Positions 1 to 11,527 of a stretch of 64,000 nt of DNA are shown one piece after another. Source of the stretch: Streptomyces candidus (GTDB taxonomy: Bacteria > Actinomycetota > Actinomycetes > Streptomycetales > Streptomycetaceae); NCBI RefSeq assembly GCF_014207445.1, contig NZ_JACHEM010000006.1, forward strand, positions 186,001 through 250,000. The letters run 5' to 3'. Positions within the stretch are counted from its first letter, which is position 1, and each line of letters starts with the position of its first letter. Below the pieces are notes generated by a model. It searched no databases, was not told the origin of the DNA, and worked only from the letters and a program-made list of their open reading frames with translations. A program made the position numbers and the translations under genes.

Positions 1-1123
<1,123 letters not shown>

Positions 1124-1240
1124 TCAGAGCCTCGGGGGTGGTAGGTGCGCCGCCGCCTCCTCGCACGGAGGGCCGGGGAGGCGGCGGGCCTTACGGGTAA
1201 CGAACGACGATCGAGCCAGGTCGCGCCCGAGCTGCGATAG

Positions 1241-1274
1241 GCATAACTATGCAGAGCTCCGTATGTTTTGTCAA
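1241..1274 (-). promoter_or_regulatory. argH promoter with overlapping ARG box
   Basis: On the minus strand TTGACA (1269-1274) is followed after exactly 17 bases by CATAGT (1246-1251), a near-consensus vegetative promoter. The -10 lies inside the palindrome GCATA-NN-TATGC (1241-1252), which resembles actinobacterial ARG boxes. ArgR-arginine binding here would occlude the -10. The rest of the ~300-base gap to the divergent gene at 1412 shows no further gene. Confidence 0.7.
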
Positions 1275-1411
1275 AGTGCTTTCCCGACTCCCCCGGATGC
1301 CCGGTGAATCGTCCGCCAACGAGCGGGCAGCCGAGGGAGAGCTGAAGCTGGAGTCGATTTCTGAGATTGCCGTCTGAGTTTTCCCGCCGGACCGAAGGAG
1401 CAGTGGACACG

Positions 1412-2770
1412 ATGACGCGACCGAGGATTGTGGTGGTCGGCGCAGGCTTCGTCGGGATCGAGTGCCTGCACCGGCTGGAGCGCAAGCTCTCCGCGCGCGA
1501 TGCCGAACTGATCCTGGTGTCCCCGCAGGACTACCAGCTCTACCTGCCCCTCCTCCCCCACGTGGCGGCGGGCGTCCTCACCCCGCAGTCGGTCGCCGTC
1601 TCGCTCCGCCGCCGCCTGCGCCGTACGAAGATCGTGCCCGGGGTGGCGATCGGCATCGACGCGGCCGCCAAGGTCTGCATCGTGCGCCGGACGACGGGCG
1701 AGGTGACGGTGAAGCCGTACGACCATCTGGTCATCGCCGCCGGTTCCACCACCCGCACCTTCGACATCCCGGGCCTCACGGATCACGCGCTCGGCGTGAA
1801 GACGCTCGCCCAGGCCGCGTACATCCGCGACCACGTGATCGCCCAGCTCGACCTCGCGGCGGCCGCCACCGACGAGGAGGAGCGCCGGGCGCGGCTTCAG
1901 TTCGTGGTCGTGGGGGGCGGCTACGCGGGCGTGGAGACGGCGGCCTGCCTGCAGCGCCTCACCACCAACGCTCTCAAGCGCTACCCCCGCCTGGACCCCG
2001 CGCTACTCCGCTGGCACCTGGTCGACGTCGCTCCCCGGCTCCTCCCCGAACTCGGCGACCGCCTCGGCGTCAAAGCCATGGCGATGCTCCGCGAGCGCGG
2101 CATCGAGTTCTCCCTCGGCACCTCCGTCGCCTCCGTCGACGAGAGCACCGTCAAGCTGACCGACGGGCGCACCCTCCCCTCCCGCACCCTCATCTGGACC
2201 GCGGGCGTCGCCGCGTCGCCGCTGGTCACCACGCTCGGGGCGGAGACGGTACGCGGTCGCATCATCACCTCGAACCAGCTGACCGTCCCCGGCTGCGCCG
2301 GCCTGTACGCGGCGGGCGACGTGGCGGCGGTCCCGGACGTCGCCAAGGGCGGCGATGCGATCTGCCCGCCGACCGCCCAGCACGCGCAGCGCCAGGGCAA
2401 GGTCCTCGCGGACAACATCGTGGCGAGCATGTCCGCCACCCCGCTGAAGCCGTACATCCACAAGGACCTCGGCCTGGTCGTCGACCTCGGTGGCGCGGAC
2501 GCCGTCTCCAAGCCCCTCGGTGTCGAACTCCACGGCCTGCCCGCCCAGGTCGTGGCCCGCGGCTACCACGTCATGGCCCTGCCGACCTTCACGGCCCGCA
2601 CCCGGGTACTCGTCAACTGGGGCCTCAACGCGGTGGCCGGCGACGACTTCGTCCGCACGGACTTCCAGGACAACCGGCCCAAAACCCTCCAGGACTTCGA
2701 GCGGACGAAGGCGTACCTGTCGCCCGACGAGGTGAAGAAGCACAGCGAGACGCTCAACGTACGGGCCTGA
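1412..2770 (+). CDS. NDH-2-like NAD(P)/FAD-dependent oxidoreductase
   Basis: Probable single-subunit, non-proton-pumping NADH dehydrogenase feeding electrons to menaquinone at the membrane. The 452-residue protein has two Rossmann dinucleotide folds. The FAD site is VVVGAGFVG at residues 7-15, the NAD(P)H site is VVVGGGYAG near 168, and the second FAD contact GLYAAGDVAAV is near 298. A C-terminal hydrophobic and basic stretch is typical of membrane attachment. ATG 1412 is preferred because GAAGGAG (1394-1400) is 11 bases upstream; GTG 1403 is too close to it and the frame opening at 1367 has no ribosome site. It is divergent from argH. Exact acceptor and physiological role are inferred from family only. 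Confidence 0.85.
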   Translation: MTRPRIVVVGAGFVGIECLHRLERKLSARDAELILVSPQDYQLYLPLLPHVAAGVLTPQSVAVSLRRRLRRTKIVPGVAIGIDAAAKVCIVRRTTGEVTVKPYDHLVIAAGSTTRTFDIPGLTDHALGVKTLAQAAYIRDHVIAQLDLAAAATDEEERRARLQFVVVGGGYAGVETAACLQRLTTNALKRYPRLDPALLRWHLVDVAPRLLPELGDRLGVKAMAMLRERGIEFSLGTSVASVDESTVKLTDGRTLPSRTLIWTAGVAASPLVTTLGAETVRGRIITSNQLTVPGCAGLYAAGDVAAVPDVAKGGDAICPPTAQHAQRQGKVLADNIVASMSATPLKPYIHKDLGLVVDLGGADAVSKPLGVELHGLPAQVVARGYHVMALPTFTARTRVLVNWGLNAVAGDDFVRTDFQDNRPKTLQDFERTKAYLSPDEVKKHSETLNVRA

Positions 2771-2812
2771 TCGGCTTTCGGCGGCCGGGGCGGCGACCGT
2801 AGGCTCCGCCGG

Positions 2813-3046
2813 GTGAACCTCAAGAGGCGCCTGGCCCGGCTCCTGCACGGAGCTCCGGCGCGCCTGTCCGCGGGCGCGGCCGGCGGGTCCGTGCCGATCG
2901 CGCGGCAGGGCGCGTCGCCGCTGGGCGCCGCGCCTGCGGCGAAGCACCGCAGAGCGCCGCGCCCGAGGAAGAGGCACCGCAGGGACAGAACGCCGCGCCC
3001 GAGGAGAAAGCCCCGGACCGCCCTCGCGCGGCCACCCGGGCGCTGA
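2813..3046 (+). CDS. Small basic/Pro-Ala-rich protein, uncertain, possible frameshift
   Basis: A 77-residue frame beginning at GTG 2813. TAGGCT (2800-2805) lies 7 bases before the GTG, the spacing of a leaderless promoter, and this is the main reason to believe the start. The N-terminal 45 residues look ordinary (MNLKRRLARLLHG...). After about 2940 the frame becomes a run of Arg/Lys/Pro using rare AGA and AGG codons. The +1 frame over the same DNA reads instead as an acidic Glu/Ala/Pro/Gln imperfect repeat (EAPQ-AAPEE twice) and ends at TGA 3052. A real frameshift or sequence error is therefore plausible. No family recognised. Confidence 0.4.
   Translation: MNLKRRLARLLHGAPARLSAGAAGGSVPIARQGASPLGAAPAAKHRRAPRPRKRHRRDRTPRPRRKPRTALARPPGR
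2941..3006 (+). repeat. Imperfect tandem duplication of ~30-36 bases
   Basis: The segments 2941-2970 and 2971-3006 both run GA(A/G)GCACCGCAG ... CGCCGCGCCCGAGGA, the second carrying a 6-base insertion. In the frame starting at 2941 the copies encode EAPQSAAPEE and EAPQGQNAAPEE; in the frame of the gene starting at 2813 they encode basic sequence. Confidence 0.7.
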
Positions 3047-3066
3047 GGCACTGAGGCACTGAGGCA
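3043..3066 (+). repeat. Triple CTGAGGCA repeat closing all three frames
   Basis: Three perfect head-to-tail copies of the 8-mer CTGAGGCA. Because 8 is not a multiple of 3, the TGA of each copy (3044, 3052, 3060) falls in a different reading frame, so the element ends every plus-strand frame just after the small gene at 2813. Confidence 0.85.
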
Positions 3067-3100
3067 GGCGAAAACCCCTGCCTGTAGATCGTCGCGGGCG

Positions 3101-3113
3101 GATAATCCTGCCC
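3101..3113 (+). promoter_or_regulatory. Leaderless promoter of the PNPOx-like gene
   Basis: GATAAT (3101-3106) is a near-consensus -10 ending 7 bases before ATG 3114, so transcription should start at or one base before the start codon. No Shine-Dalgarno sequence lies upstream. Confidence 0.65.
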
Positions 3114-3701
3114 ATGGGAAAAACTCACGCACGCATAGAGGGCCGGCTGCGCAGCTTCATCGAGGCGCAGCCGGTCTTCTTCACGGCCACCGCGCCGCTC
3201 GCCGGTGACGGGACCATCAACCTCTCACCCAAGGGCCTCAAGGGCTCCTGGGCGGTGCTCGACGAACTCACGGTCGCGTACCTGGACTTCGCGGGCTCCA
3301 ACGCCGAAACGGTTGCGCACCTGCGGGAGAACGGGCGGATCACCCTCATGTGGTGCGCCTTCGAGGGGCCGCCGAACATCGTGCGGGTGCACGGGAAGGG
3401 GGAGGCTGTCTTCCGGGACGACCCGCGCTTCACGGAGCTGCTGGCTCGGTTCGACGGGTTCGATGTCTCGCAGAACGGACTGCGGGCGATCGTCGTGGTC
3501 ACGGCGGAGCTGGTCCGGGACACGTGCGGGTACGCCGTGCCGTTCATGACGTACGACGAGGACCGGACGCTGCACGGCTCCCGGTTCGCACGTGAGGACG
3601 ACGAGTCGCTGTCCGCGTACTTCGAGAAGAAGGAGGACATCGCGACGAGCATCGACGGCCTGCCCGGCTTGCCGTTGCCGCTTCCGCCGTTGCGGGCGTG
3701 A
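3114..3701 (+). CDS. Pyridoxamine 5'-phosphate oxidase-fold protein
   Basis: 195-residue cytosolic protein of the FMN-binding split-barrel (PNPOx-like) superfamily. The N-terminal half contains the typical FFTATAPL...TINLSPKG strand pair and the core LTVAYLDFAGSNAETVAHLRENGRITLM, which normally contacts FMN or F420. The C-terminal third (FMTYDEDRTLHGSRFAREDDESL) is typical of the actinobacterial subgroup often annotated simply as pyridoxamine 5'-phosphate oxidase family. True PLP synthesis is unlikely; a flavin- or F420-linked reductase is more probable. The start is fixed by the leaderless -10 at 3101. Followed 19 bases later by the L,D-transpeptidase gene, which has its own promoter. Confidence 0.85.
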   Translation: MGKTHARIEGRLRSFIEAQPVFFTATAPLAGDGTINLSPKGLKGSWAVLDELTVAYLDFAGSNAETVAHLRENGRITLMWCAFEGPPNIVRVHGKGEAVFRDDPRFTELLARFDGFDVSQNGLRAIVVVTAELVRDTCGYAVPFMTYDEDRTLHGSRFAREDDESLSAYFEKKEDIATSIDGLPGLPLPLPPLRA

Positions 3702-3708
3702 GAGTGCT

Positions 3709-3720
3709 TAACGTCGGGGG
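3709..3720 (+). promoter_or_regulatory. Leaderless promoter of the L,D-transpeptidase gene
   Basis: TAACGT (3709-3714) fits the TANNNT -10 pattern and ends 6 bases before GTG 3721. No ribosome site precedes the GTG. Confidence 0.5.
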
Positions 3721-4422
3721 GTGACCCTTCTGCGCACCGCCGCCGCTTCCGTTCTGCTGGCCGTTGTCGCTCTCGCCGGAGGCGGTACGGGCACCGATCC
3801 GCTGCCCTCGCGGATGACGGACACCGGCGGCGGGCGCCAGCTGATCACCGCCGTCGCCGCCGACCTCCGCGCGACCACGGGCACGGTGACCTGGTGGGAC
3901 CGGCGGCGCGGGCACTGGGTCGAGGCGGGGCGCGCGCCGGCGCGGTTCGGCGCGAAGGGGCTGGTGGAGGGCGCCCGGCGGGTGCAGGGCACGGACACGA
4001 CGCCGACCGGGCTGTACGACCTGCCGTACGGATTCGGCACGCAGGCGGCTCCGGAGGGGACGCGGATCGGCTACCGGCGGGTCGGGCCGCAGTCCTGGTG
4101 GTGCCAGGACAACGGTTCCCTCTCGTACAACCGGTGGGTGGAGGGGCTGCCGGAGGACTGCCGTCCGGGCGATGCCGAGAAACTGGACTCCTACGGGACG
4201 CAGTACGCCTACGCGCTGGTCGTCGGCTTCAACTACGCGCAGCCGGTACGGGGCCGGGGTGCGGGCATCTTCCTGCATGTGAACGGACGCGGGGCGACGG
4301 CCGGTTGCGTGTCCGTGCCGAGGGAGGCCATGCGGCGGATCCTGGCCTGGGCCGATCCGGCCCGTCGGCCGCACCTCGCGATCGGGACCGAGGGCGGGAC
4401 GACCGCGCTCGCCCGACCCTGA
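3721..4422 (+). CDS. Secreted L,D-transpeptidase-like (YkuD-fold) protein
   Basis: 233 residues, with an N-terminal signal segment (LLRTAAASVLLAVVALAGGG) and probable cleavage before ~25. The C-terminal half carries the YkuD signature: a histidine (IFLHVNGRG, ~residue 185) followed by GATAGCVSVP with the nucleophilic Cys. The expected Ser/Thr-His-Gly-Cys is replaced by Thr-Ala-Gly-Cys, an accepted variant. Such enzymes form 3-3 peptidoglycan cross-links or attach proteins outside the membrane. The WWCQDNGSLSYNRW segment is typical of the Streptomyces subgroup. Convergent with argR. Whether this variant is catalytically active as a cross-linker cannot be decided from sequence. Confidence 0.82.
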   Translation: MTLLRTAAASVLLAVVALAGGGTGTDPLPSRMTDTGGGRQLITAVAADLRATTGTVTWWDRRRGHWVEAGRAPARFGAKGLVEGARRVQGTDTTPTGLYDLPYGFGTQAAPEGTRIGYRRVGPQSWWCQDNGSLSYNRWVEGLPEDCRPGDAEKLDSYGTQYAYALVVGFNYAQPVRGRGAGIFLHVNGRGATAGCVSVPREAMRRILAWADPARRPHLAIGTEGGTTALARP

Positions 4423-4514
4423 CCCGGTCGCCGGCGGCTGGCCTGCGACGGTCCTGCCGCCGCCCCGTGCTGCGAGCCTCCCCCGCCGCACCGCTCGCCC
4501 GCCCCTCCGGGTGC

Positions 4515-5075
4515 TCAGCGCTCCTTCTGCGCCAGCCTCAGCAGGTGGTCGGCCAGGGCCTGGCCGCCCGCCGGGTCGCGGCTGATCAGCATCAGCGTGT
4601 CGTCGCCCGCGATGGTGCCGAGGATGGCGCGCAGTTCCGCCTGGTCGATGGCGGAGGCCAGGAACTGGGCGGCGCCCGGCGGGGTGCGCAGGACGACGAG
4701 GTTGGCCGAGGCCTCCGCCGAGATCAGGAGTTCGGCGGCGAGGCGGCTCATCCGCTCCTCCTTGGCGGACTCGCCGAGGGGGGCCTGCGGGGTGCGGAAG
4801 CCGCCCTCGCTGGGAACCGCGTAGATCAGTTCGCCGCCGGTGTTGCGGATCTTCACCGCACCGAGCTCGTCGAGGTCGCGGCTGAGCGTCGCCTGGGTGA
4901 CGCTCAGCCCGTCGTCGCTGAGGAGCTTGGCGAGCTGGCTCTGCGAGCGCACCGGCTGCCGGTTGAGGATGTCCACGATCCGGCGGTGGCGTGCGGTCCG
5001 GGTCTGCGGTACCGCGGGGCCGCCGTTGCCGCCGTGTTCGTTGTCCCGCGCCTGGGCCTCGGTCATCTGCGTCAT
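4515..5075 (-). CDS. argR: Arginine repressor
   Basis: 186-residue hexameric repressor that binds ARG boxes with arginine as corepressor. The N-terminal winged helix ([24 protein letters not shown]...[17 protein letters not shown]) and the C-terminal arginine-binding/oligomerisation domain, with the [12 protein letters not shown] motif binding arginine through the GDD aspartates, are both intact. It is the last gene of argCJBDR, its ATG overlapping the argD stop by 4 bases, so the repressor is co-transcribed with its targets. A ~23-residue N-terminal extension is usual for Streptomyces ArgR. Confidence 0.97.
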   Translation of the reverse strand: MTQMTEAQARDNEHGGNGGPAVPQTRTARHRRIVDILNRQPVRSQSQLAKLLSDDGLSVTQATLSRDLDELGAVKIRNTGGELIYAVPSEGGFRTPQAPLGESAKEERMSRLAAELLISAEASANLVVLRTPPGAAQFLASAIDQAELRAILGTIAGDDTLMLISRDPAGGQALADHLLRLAQKER

Positions 5076-6280
5076 TCTCCGGATCGTTGGTCCCCGTGTG
5101 CTGCGGCGTACGCCTCGTCGAGGATGCCGGGGAGGGTCGTCAGGAAGGTGTCCAGCACGCCGTCCTCGATGGTCAGAGCGGGCATCAGCCGTACGACATC
5201 GGGGGCGGGCGCGTTCACCAGGAAACCGGCGTCCTGAGCCGCCTGCTGCACTTGGGGAGCGAGGGGCTCGGTCAAGACGATACCCAGGAGCAGCCCCGCC
5301 CCCCTGACGTGGGAGACCAACGGGTGTCCGAGTGACTGGATTCCGTCGCGGAGTTTCTCGCCCTTGCGCTTGGTCCCGTCGAGGAGCCCGTCGGCGGCCA
5401 GGGTGTCGAGGACGGCGATTCCGGCGGCGCAGGCGACGGGGTTGCCGCCGAAGGTGGAGCCGTGGTGGCCCGGCTTGAGGAGGTCGGCGGCCTCGCCGTA
5501 CGCGATCGTCGCGCCGAGCGGGAGACCGCCGCCGAGGCCCTTGGCGAGGGTGACGACGTCCGGGTCGATGCCGTCCTCTGCCTGGTGGGCGAGGAAGTGG
5601 CCGGTGCGGCCGATGCCGGTCTGGACCTCGTCGAGGACCAGGAGGGTGCCGGTGGCGCGGGTGATCTCGCGGGCGGCCAACAGGTAGCCGGGGGGCGGGA
5701 CGACGACACCGAGCTCTCCCTGGATGGGCTCGACGATCAGCAGCGCCGTGTCCTCGGTGACCGCCGCGCGGAGCGCGTCGACGTCTCCGTACGGTACGTG
5801 GGTGACGTCGCCGGGAAGCGGGAGGAAGGGTTCCCGCTTGCCCTGCTGTCCGGTGAGGGCGAGGGCGCCCATCGTCCGGCCGTGGAAGCCGCCGGTGGTG
5901 GCGACCATGTGGCCGCGGCCGGTGAGCCTGCCGATCTTGAAGGCGGCTTCGTTGGCTTCGGCGCCGGAGTTGCAGAAGTAGACGCGGCCGGGGCGTCCGG
6001 AGCCCTGGACGAGCTTCTCGGCGAGCTCCACGGGCGGCTCGGCGACGTAGAGGTTGGAGACGTGTCCGAGGGAGGCGATCTGGCGGGAGACCGCTTCGAC
6101 GATCGCGGGGTGCGCGTGGCCGAGGGCGTTGACCGCGATGCCGCCGACGAAATCGACGTATTGCCTACCGTCGGCGTCCCGGACCCGGGAGCCCTCGCCG
6201 TGGACGAGGGCGAGCTGCGGAGTGCCGTAGTTGTCGGTCAGTGCGTTCTGCCACCGCCCGGTGAGGTCGGCGTTGCTCAT
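5072..6280 (-). CDS. argD: Acetylornithine aminotransferase
   Basis: 402-residue class-III PLP aminotransferase converting N-acetylglutamate semialdehyde plus glutamate to N-acetylornithine plus 2-oxoglutarate. Visible family signatures are [15 protein letters not shown], the phosphate-binding [26 protein letters not shown] and the Schiff-base lysine in [15 protein letters not shown]. Length is normal. It overlaps argB upstream and argR downstream by 4 bases each (ATGA), indicating translational coupling in one transcript started at argC. Confidence 0.97.
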   Translation of the reverse strand: MSNADLTGRWQNALTDNYGTPQLALVHGEGSRVRDADGRQYVDFVGGIAVNALGHAHPAIVEAVSRQIASLGHVSNLYVAEPPVELAEKLVQGSGRPGRVYFCNSGAEANEAAFKIGRLTGRGHMVATTGGFHGRTMGALALTGQQGKREPFLPLPGDVTHVPYGDVDALRAAVTEDTALLIVEPIQGELGVVVPPPGYLLAAREITRATGTLLVLDEVQTGIGRTGHFLAHQAEDGIDPDVVTLAKGLGGGLPLGATIAYGEAADLLKPGHHGSTFGGNPVACAAGIAVLDTLAADGLLDGTKRKGEKLRDGIQSLGHPLVSHVRGAGLLLGIVLTEPLAPQVQQAAQDAGFLVNAPAPDVVRLMPALTIEDGVLDTFLTTLPGILDEAYAAAHGDQRSGE

Positions 6281-7211
6281 GATTCCCCCTGTGCGTGCTG
6301 CGCGTCCGGCACGACCATCGTGCCGATGCCCTCGTCCGTGAAGATCTCCAGCAGGATGGAGTGCGGGACCCGTCCGTCGATGACGCGGGCGGTGGTGACT
6401 CCGTTGCGTACCGCGTGCAGGCAGCCCTGCATCTTGGGCACCATGCCGCTGGCCAGCTCGGGCAGGAGTTTCTCCAGCTCGGTGGCGGTGAGGCGGCTGA
6501 TGACGTCGTCGCTGTTCGGCCAGTCCTCGTAGAGGCCCTCGACGTCGGTGAGGACCATCAGCGTTTCGGCGTCCAGCGCCGCAGCGAGTGCCGCAGCCGC
6601 CGTATCAGCATTGACGTTGTAGACATGTCCGTCGTCCTGGGAGCGGGCGATCGAGGAGACGACCGGGATGCGGCCGTCGGCCAGGAGCGCCTCGATGGCG
6701 CCCGTGTCGATCGCGGTGATTTCGCCGACCCGGCCGATGTCCACGGCCGTGCCGTCGATCTGCGGGAAGTGCTGGGTGGCGGTGATGGTGTGGGCGTCCT
6801 CGCCGGTGAGGCCGACGGCGAGCGGGCCGTGCTGGTTGAGCAGCCCGACCAGTTCGCGCTGCACCTGGCCCGCGAGGACCATCCGTACGACGTCCATGGC
6901 CTCCGGCGTGGTGACGCGCAGGCCGGCCTTGAACTCGCTGACGATGCCCGCGGCGTCGAGCTGCCTGCTGATCTGGGGGCCGCCGCCGTGCACGACGACG
7001 GGCTTGAGGCCGGCGTGGTGCAGAAAGACGACGTCCTGGGCGAAGGCCGCCTTGAGGTCCTCGTCGACCATGGCGTTGCCGCCGAACTTGATGACGACGG
7101 TCTTGCCCTGGTGGCGGGTGAGCCAGGGCAGGGCCTCGATGAGGATCTGCGCCTTGGGCAGGGCGGTGTGCTTGCGCGTGCTGCTCGCGGCGGGGTTGCT
7201 CGGTCCGGTGC

Positions 7212-7215
<4 letters not shown>
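6277..7215 (-). CDS. argB: Acetylglutamate kinase
   Basis: 312-residue amino-acid-kinase-family enzyme phosphorylating N-acetylglutamate with ATP. The phosphate-binding KFGGNAM, the nucleotide-site VVHGGGPQI, the acetylglutamate-binding [12 protein letters not shown] and [10 protein letters not shown] motifs are present. The ~20-residue N-terminal extension before the kinase core is typical of arginine-inhibited hexameric NAGKs, so feedback inhibition is likely. Overlaps argJ and argD by 4 bases each. Confidence 0.97.
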
Positions 7216-9458
<2,243 letters not shown>

Positions 9459-9485
9459 AGACTTGGGGGGGCTGAGGCGCTCCGG

Positions 9486-9516
9486 TTGACCTTGACACGA
9501 TGACAAGGTTTTCACT
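9486..9516 (+). promoter_or_regulatory. MerR-type long-spacer promoter and operator
   Basis: TTGACC (9486-9491) and TTCACT (9511-9516) are separated by 19 bases, the stretched spacing used by MerR activators. Between them lies the inverted repeat CCTTG-N9-CAAGG (9490-9508). A MerR-HEAT regulator is encoded 0.85 kb downstream and is the obvious candidate to act here. Confidence 0.6.
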
Positions 9517-9538
9517 GCTCGGCGAGGAGGTGGTCACG

Positions 9539-10225
9539 ATGACGGCCACGGAAGAGGACACGCCGGCGGCGCGAGCGCTCCGGGCACTGGACGACGAGCG
9601 TGCGTCCGTAAGGCTGCGGGCGGCCCTGGCGATCGGTTCGACGCCCGACCCGCGCTTCGTCGAACCGCTCGTCGAGCGGTGCGCGAGCGAGCCCGAGTTT
9701 CTCGTACGGGACATGCTGACCTGGGCCCTCACCCGGCATCCGGTCTCCGTGACGCTGCCCGCGCTGGTGGCCGAGGTGGCGTCGGAGCGTGGGCAGGCAC
9801 GGAGTCAGGCGCTGCACACGCTGTCCAAGATCGGGGACCGGCGCGCCTGGCCGGCCCTCACGCGGGAGCTTCTGTGCGACGCCGACGACGAGGTGGCACG
9901 CAGCGCCTGGCGGGCCGCGGTCGTGCTCGTACCGGAAGGCGGGGAGACAGGCCTCGCCGCGGTGCTGGCGACGCAGCTCGGCCGGGGCGGGCGGGACACG
10001 CGGCTGAGCCTCAGCCGGGCACTGGTCGCGCTCGGCGAAGCGATGGTTCCGGCGGTGCGTACGGCGGCGAGGACGACCGCCGACCCGGACGTGCGCGCGC
10101 ACGCACTCGCCACGCAGCGCCTGCTGCGTGACCCGGAGGCGGGATTCGAGAGCGCGGTCGCGGAGGCGCTGAGGTTCATGGCGCCGGGCGGGACGGGGGA
10201 TCCCGACGGGGAGGAGGAAGGCTGA
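9539..10225 (+). CDS. HEAT-repeat protein
   Basis: 228-residue soluble protein made of consecutive HEAT/PBS-lyase-like alpha-hairpins (for example ALRALDDERASVRLRAALAIGS, FVEPLVERCASEPEFLVRDMLTWAL, ALTRELLCDADDEVARSAWRAAVVL), a protein-interaction scaffold with no catalytic motif. ATG 9539 is chosen because GAGGAGG (9524-9530) is 8 bases upstream and because the earlier ATG at 9500 lies inside the promoter. Acidic tail DGEEEG. The following gene is a MerR regulator whose effector region is also HEAT repeats, so the pair probably works together. Signal unknown. Confidence 0.85.
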   Translation: MTATEEDTPAARALRALDDERASVRLRAALAIGSTPDPRFVEPLVERCASEPEFLVRDMLTWALTRHPVSVTLPALVAEVASERGQARSQALHTLSKIGDRRAWPALTRELLCDADDEVARSAWRAAVVLVPEGGETGLAAVLATQLGRGGRDTRLSLSRALVALGEAMVPAVRTAARTTADPDVRAHALATQRLLRDPEAGFESAVAEALRFMAPGGTGDPDGEEEG

Positions 10226-10353
10226 GGTTATCGGCCGAAGCGGTGGGGGCCGAGGGGCGCGGCCGGAGCGAAGTCGGGGGTGTCTCGGCGGGGACGGTGG
10301 GTGCGGGGTTCTCCGCGGGAACGCCGGGGACGGCGAGAGGGGACGATGAGGGT

Positions 10354-11373
10354 GTGTTGATCGGTGAGGTGGCGCGGCGGTCCGGGGTCAGTGCCCGCAT
10401 GCTCCGGCACTACGAGTCGCTCGGGCTGGTGCGGCCCTCGGGGCGCACGGTTTCCGGGTACCGGGAGTACGCGGACGCGGACATCCGCCGGATCCTGCAC
10501 GTCGAGAGCCTGCGATCGCTGGGCCTGTCGCTGCGGGAGGTCGGGCGCGCCCTCGACGACCCCGGTTTCACGCCCTCGGCACTCGTCGGCGACCTCGTCC
10601 GCCGGACCCGCGAACGCATCGCTGCGGAGACGGAGCTGCTGACGCGGCTGCACCGGATCGACAGTGCGGAGCCTGCCGGCTGGGAGGACGTCCTGAAGGT
10701 GGTGTCGCTCCTGCGGGCGCTGGGTTCGACGAGTCCCGCCGCGCGCCAGCGTGCGGCCCTGTCCTCGGCGTCCTCCGCCGCGCCGGCCGGCGCCGCACCG
10801 GTGGAGGCCCTGGTCGAGGCCGCCCTGGCGGAGAAGGACCCGAGCGTCGCCGGGGCCCTGCGCTGGGCGCTCGCACGTGCGGCCGGAGACGGTCCGGCGC
10901 TGCTGGCGGAGGCTCTCGGTTCGCCGGTGGCGCCCGTGCGCGAACGCGCCGTCCGGGCCCTCGCCGCACTGCCCGGCGCCGAGGCCGCCGCGCGACTGCG
11001 GGACGCGCTGGCGCACCCCGACCCGGTGGTGCGCGGACACGCGGCGCCCGCCCTCGCGGCACGGGGGGTCGCCGACGCGGTGCCGACGCTGGTCGACATG
11101 GTCGTGGCGGGCAGGAACGACACCGATGCCGCCGACGCGCTGAGCATGCTCGCGGCGCGCGACGCGGCGACGGCGGAGCGCATCGCGGGCGATCTCGTCG
11201 GCCGCCTGTCCCACCGGGCCACGGACGCGTCCTCGCGCGGACGCCTGACCCAGGCGCTGGCGGACGTCCCGGGGCCGACGGCGTCACGTGCCCTTGTGGA
11301 GCTGACGTACGACGAGGACCGTGCCGTCGCGCTGACCGCGACGTACCTCCTGCGACTGCGCGACGCGCACTGA
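10354..11373 (+). CDS. MerR-family regulator fused to HEAT repeats
   Basis: 339 residues. Residues 1-70 form a MerR winged helix (LIGEVARRSGVSARMLRHYESLGLV, then GYREYADADIRRI), followed by the dimerisation helix, and the remainder is HEAT-like hairpins instead of a small-ligand or metal pocket; no conserved Cys metal site is visible. GTG 10354 aligns with the usual MerR N-terminus; the frame upstream to 10243 is Gly-rich non-homologous sequence. It follows the stand-alone HEAT gene after 128 bases in the same direction. Likely binds the stretched promoter at 9486. Confidence 0.85.
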   Translation: MLIGEVARRSGVSARMLRHYESLGLVRPSGRTVSGYREYADADIRRILHVESLRSLGLSLREVGRALDDPGFTPSALVGDLVRRTRERIAAETELLTRLHRIDSAEPAGWEDVLKVVSLLRALGSTSPAARQRAALSSASSAAPAGAAPVEALVEAALAEKDPSVAGALRWALARAAGDGPALLAEALGSPVAPVRERAVRALAALPGAEAAARLRDALAHPDPVVRGHAAPALAARGVADAVPTLVDMVVAGRNDTDAADALSMLAARDAATAERIAGDLVGRLSHRATDASSRGRLTQALADVPGPTASRALVELTYDEDRAVALTATYLLRLRDAH

Positions 11374-11527
11374 CCGCCCGGTACCGCTCTCCGCGGCAGG
11401 CCGCACGGCACGGGTCCCGGGCGCGGGCGGGCAGAGCGGGCCGGTGGACGGGTTCCCGGACGTGCGCGTCGGACGTCCGGCTCCCGACCGGTCCGGGATC
11501 GAAGCCGGCGAGGTCCGCGCGCGGAAC

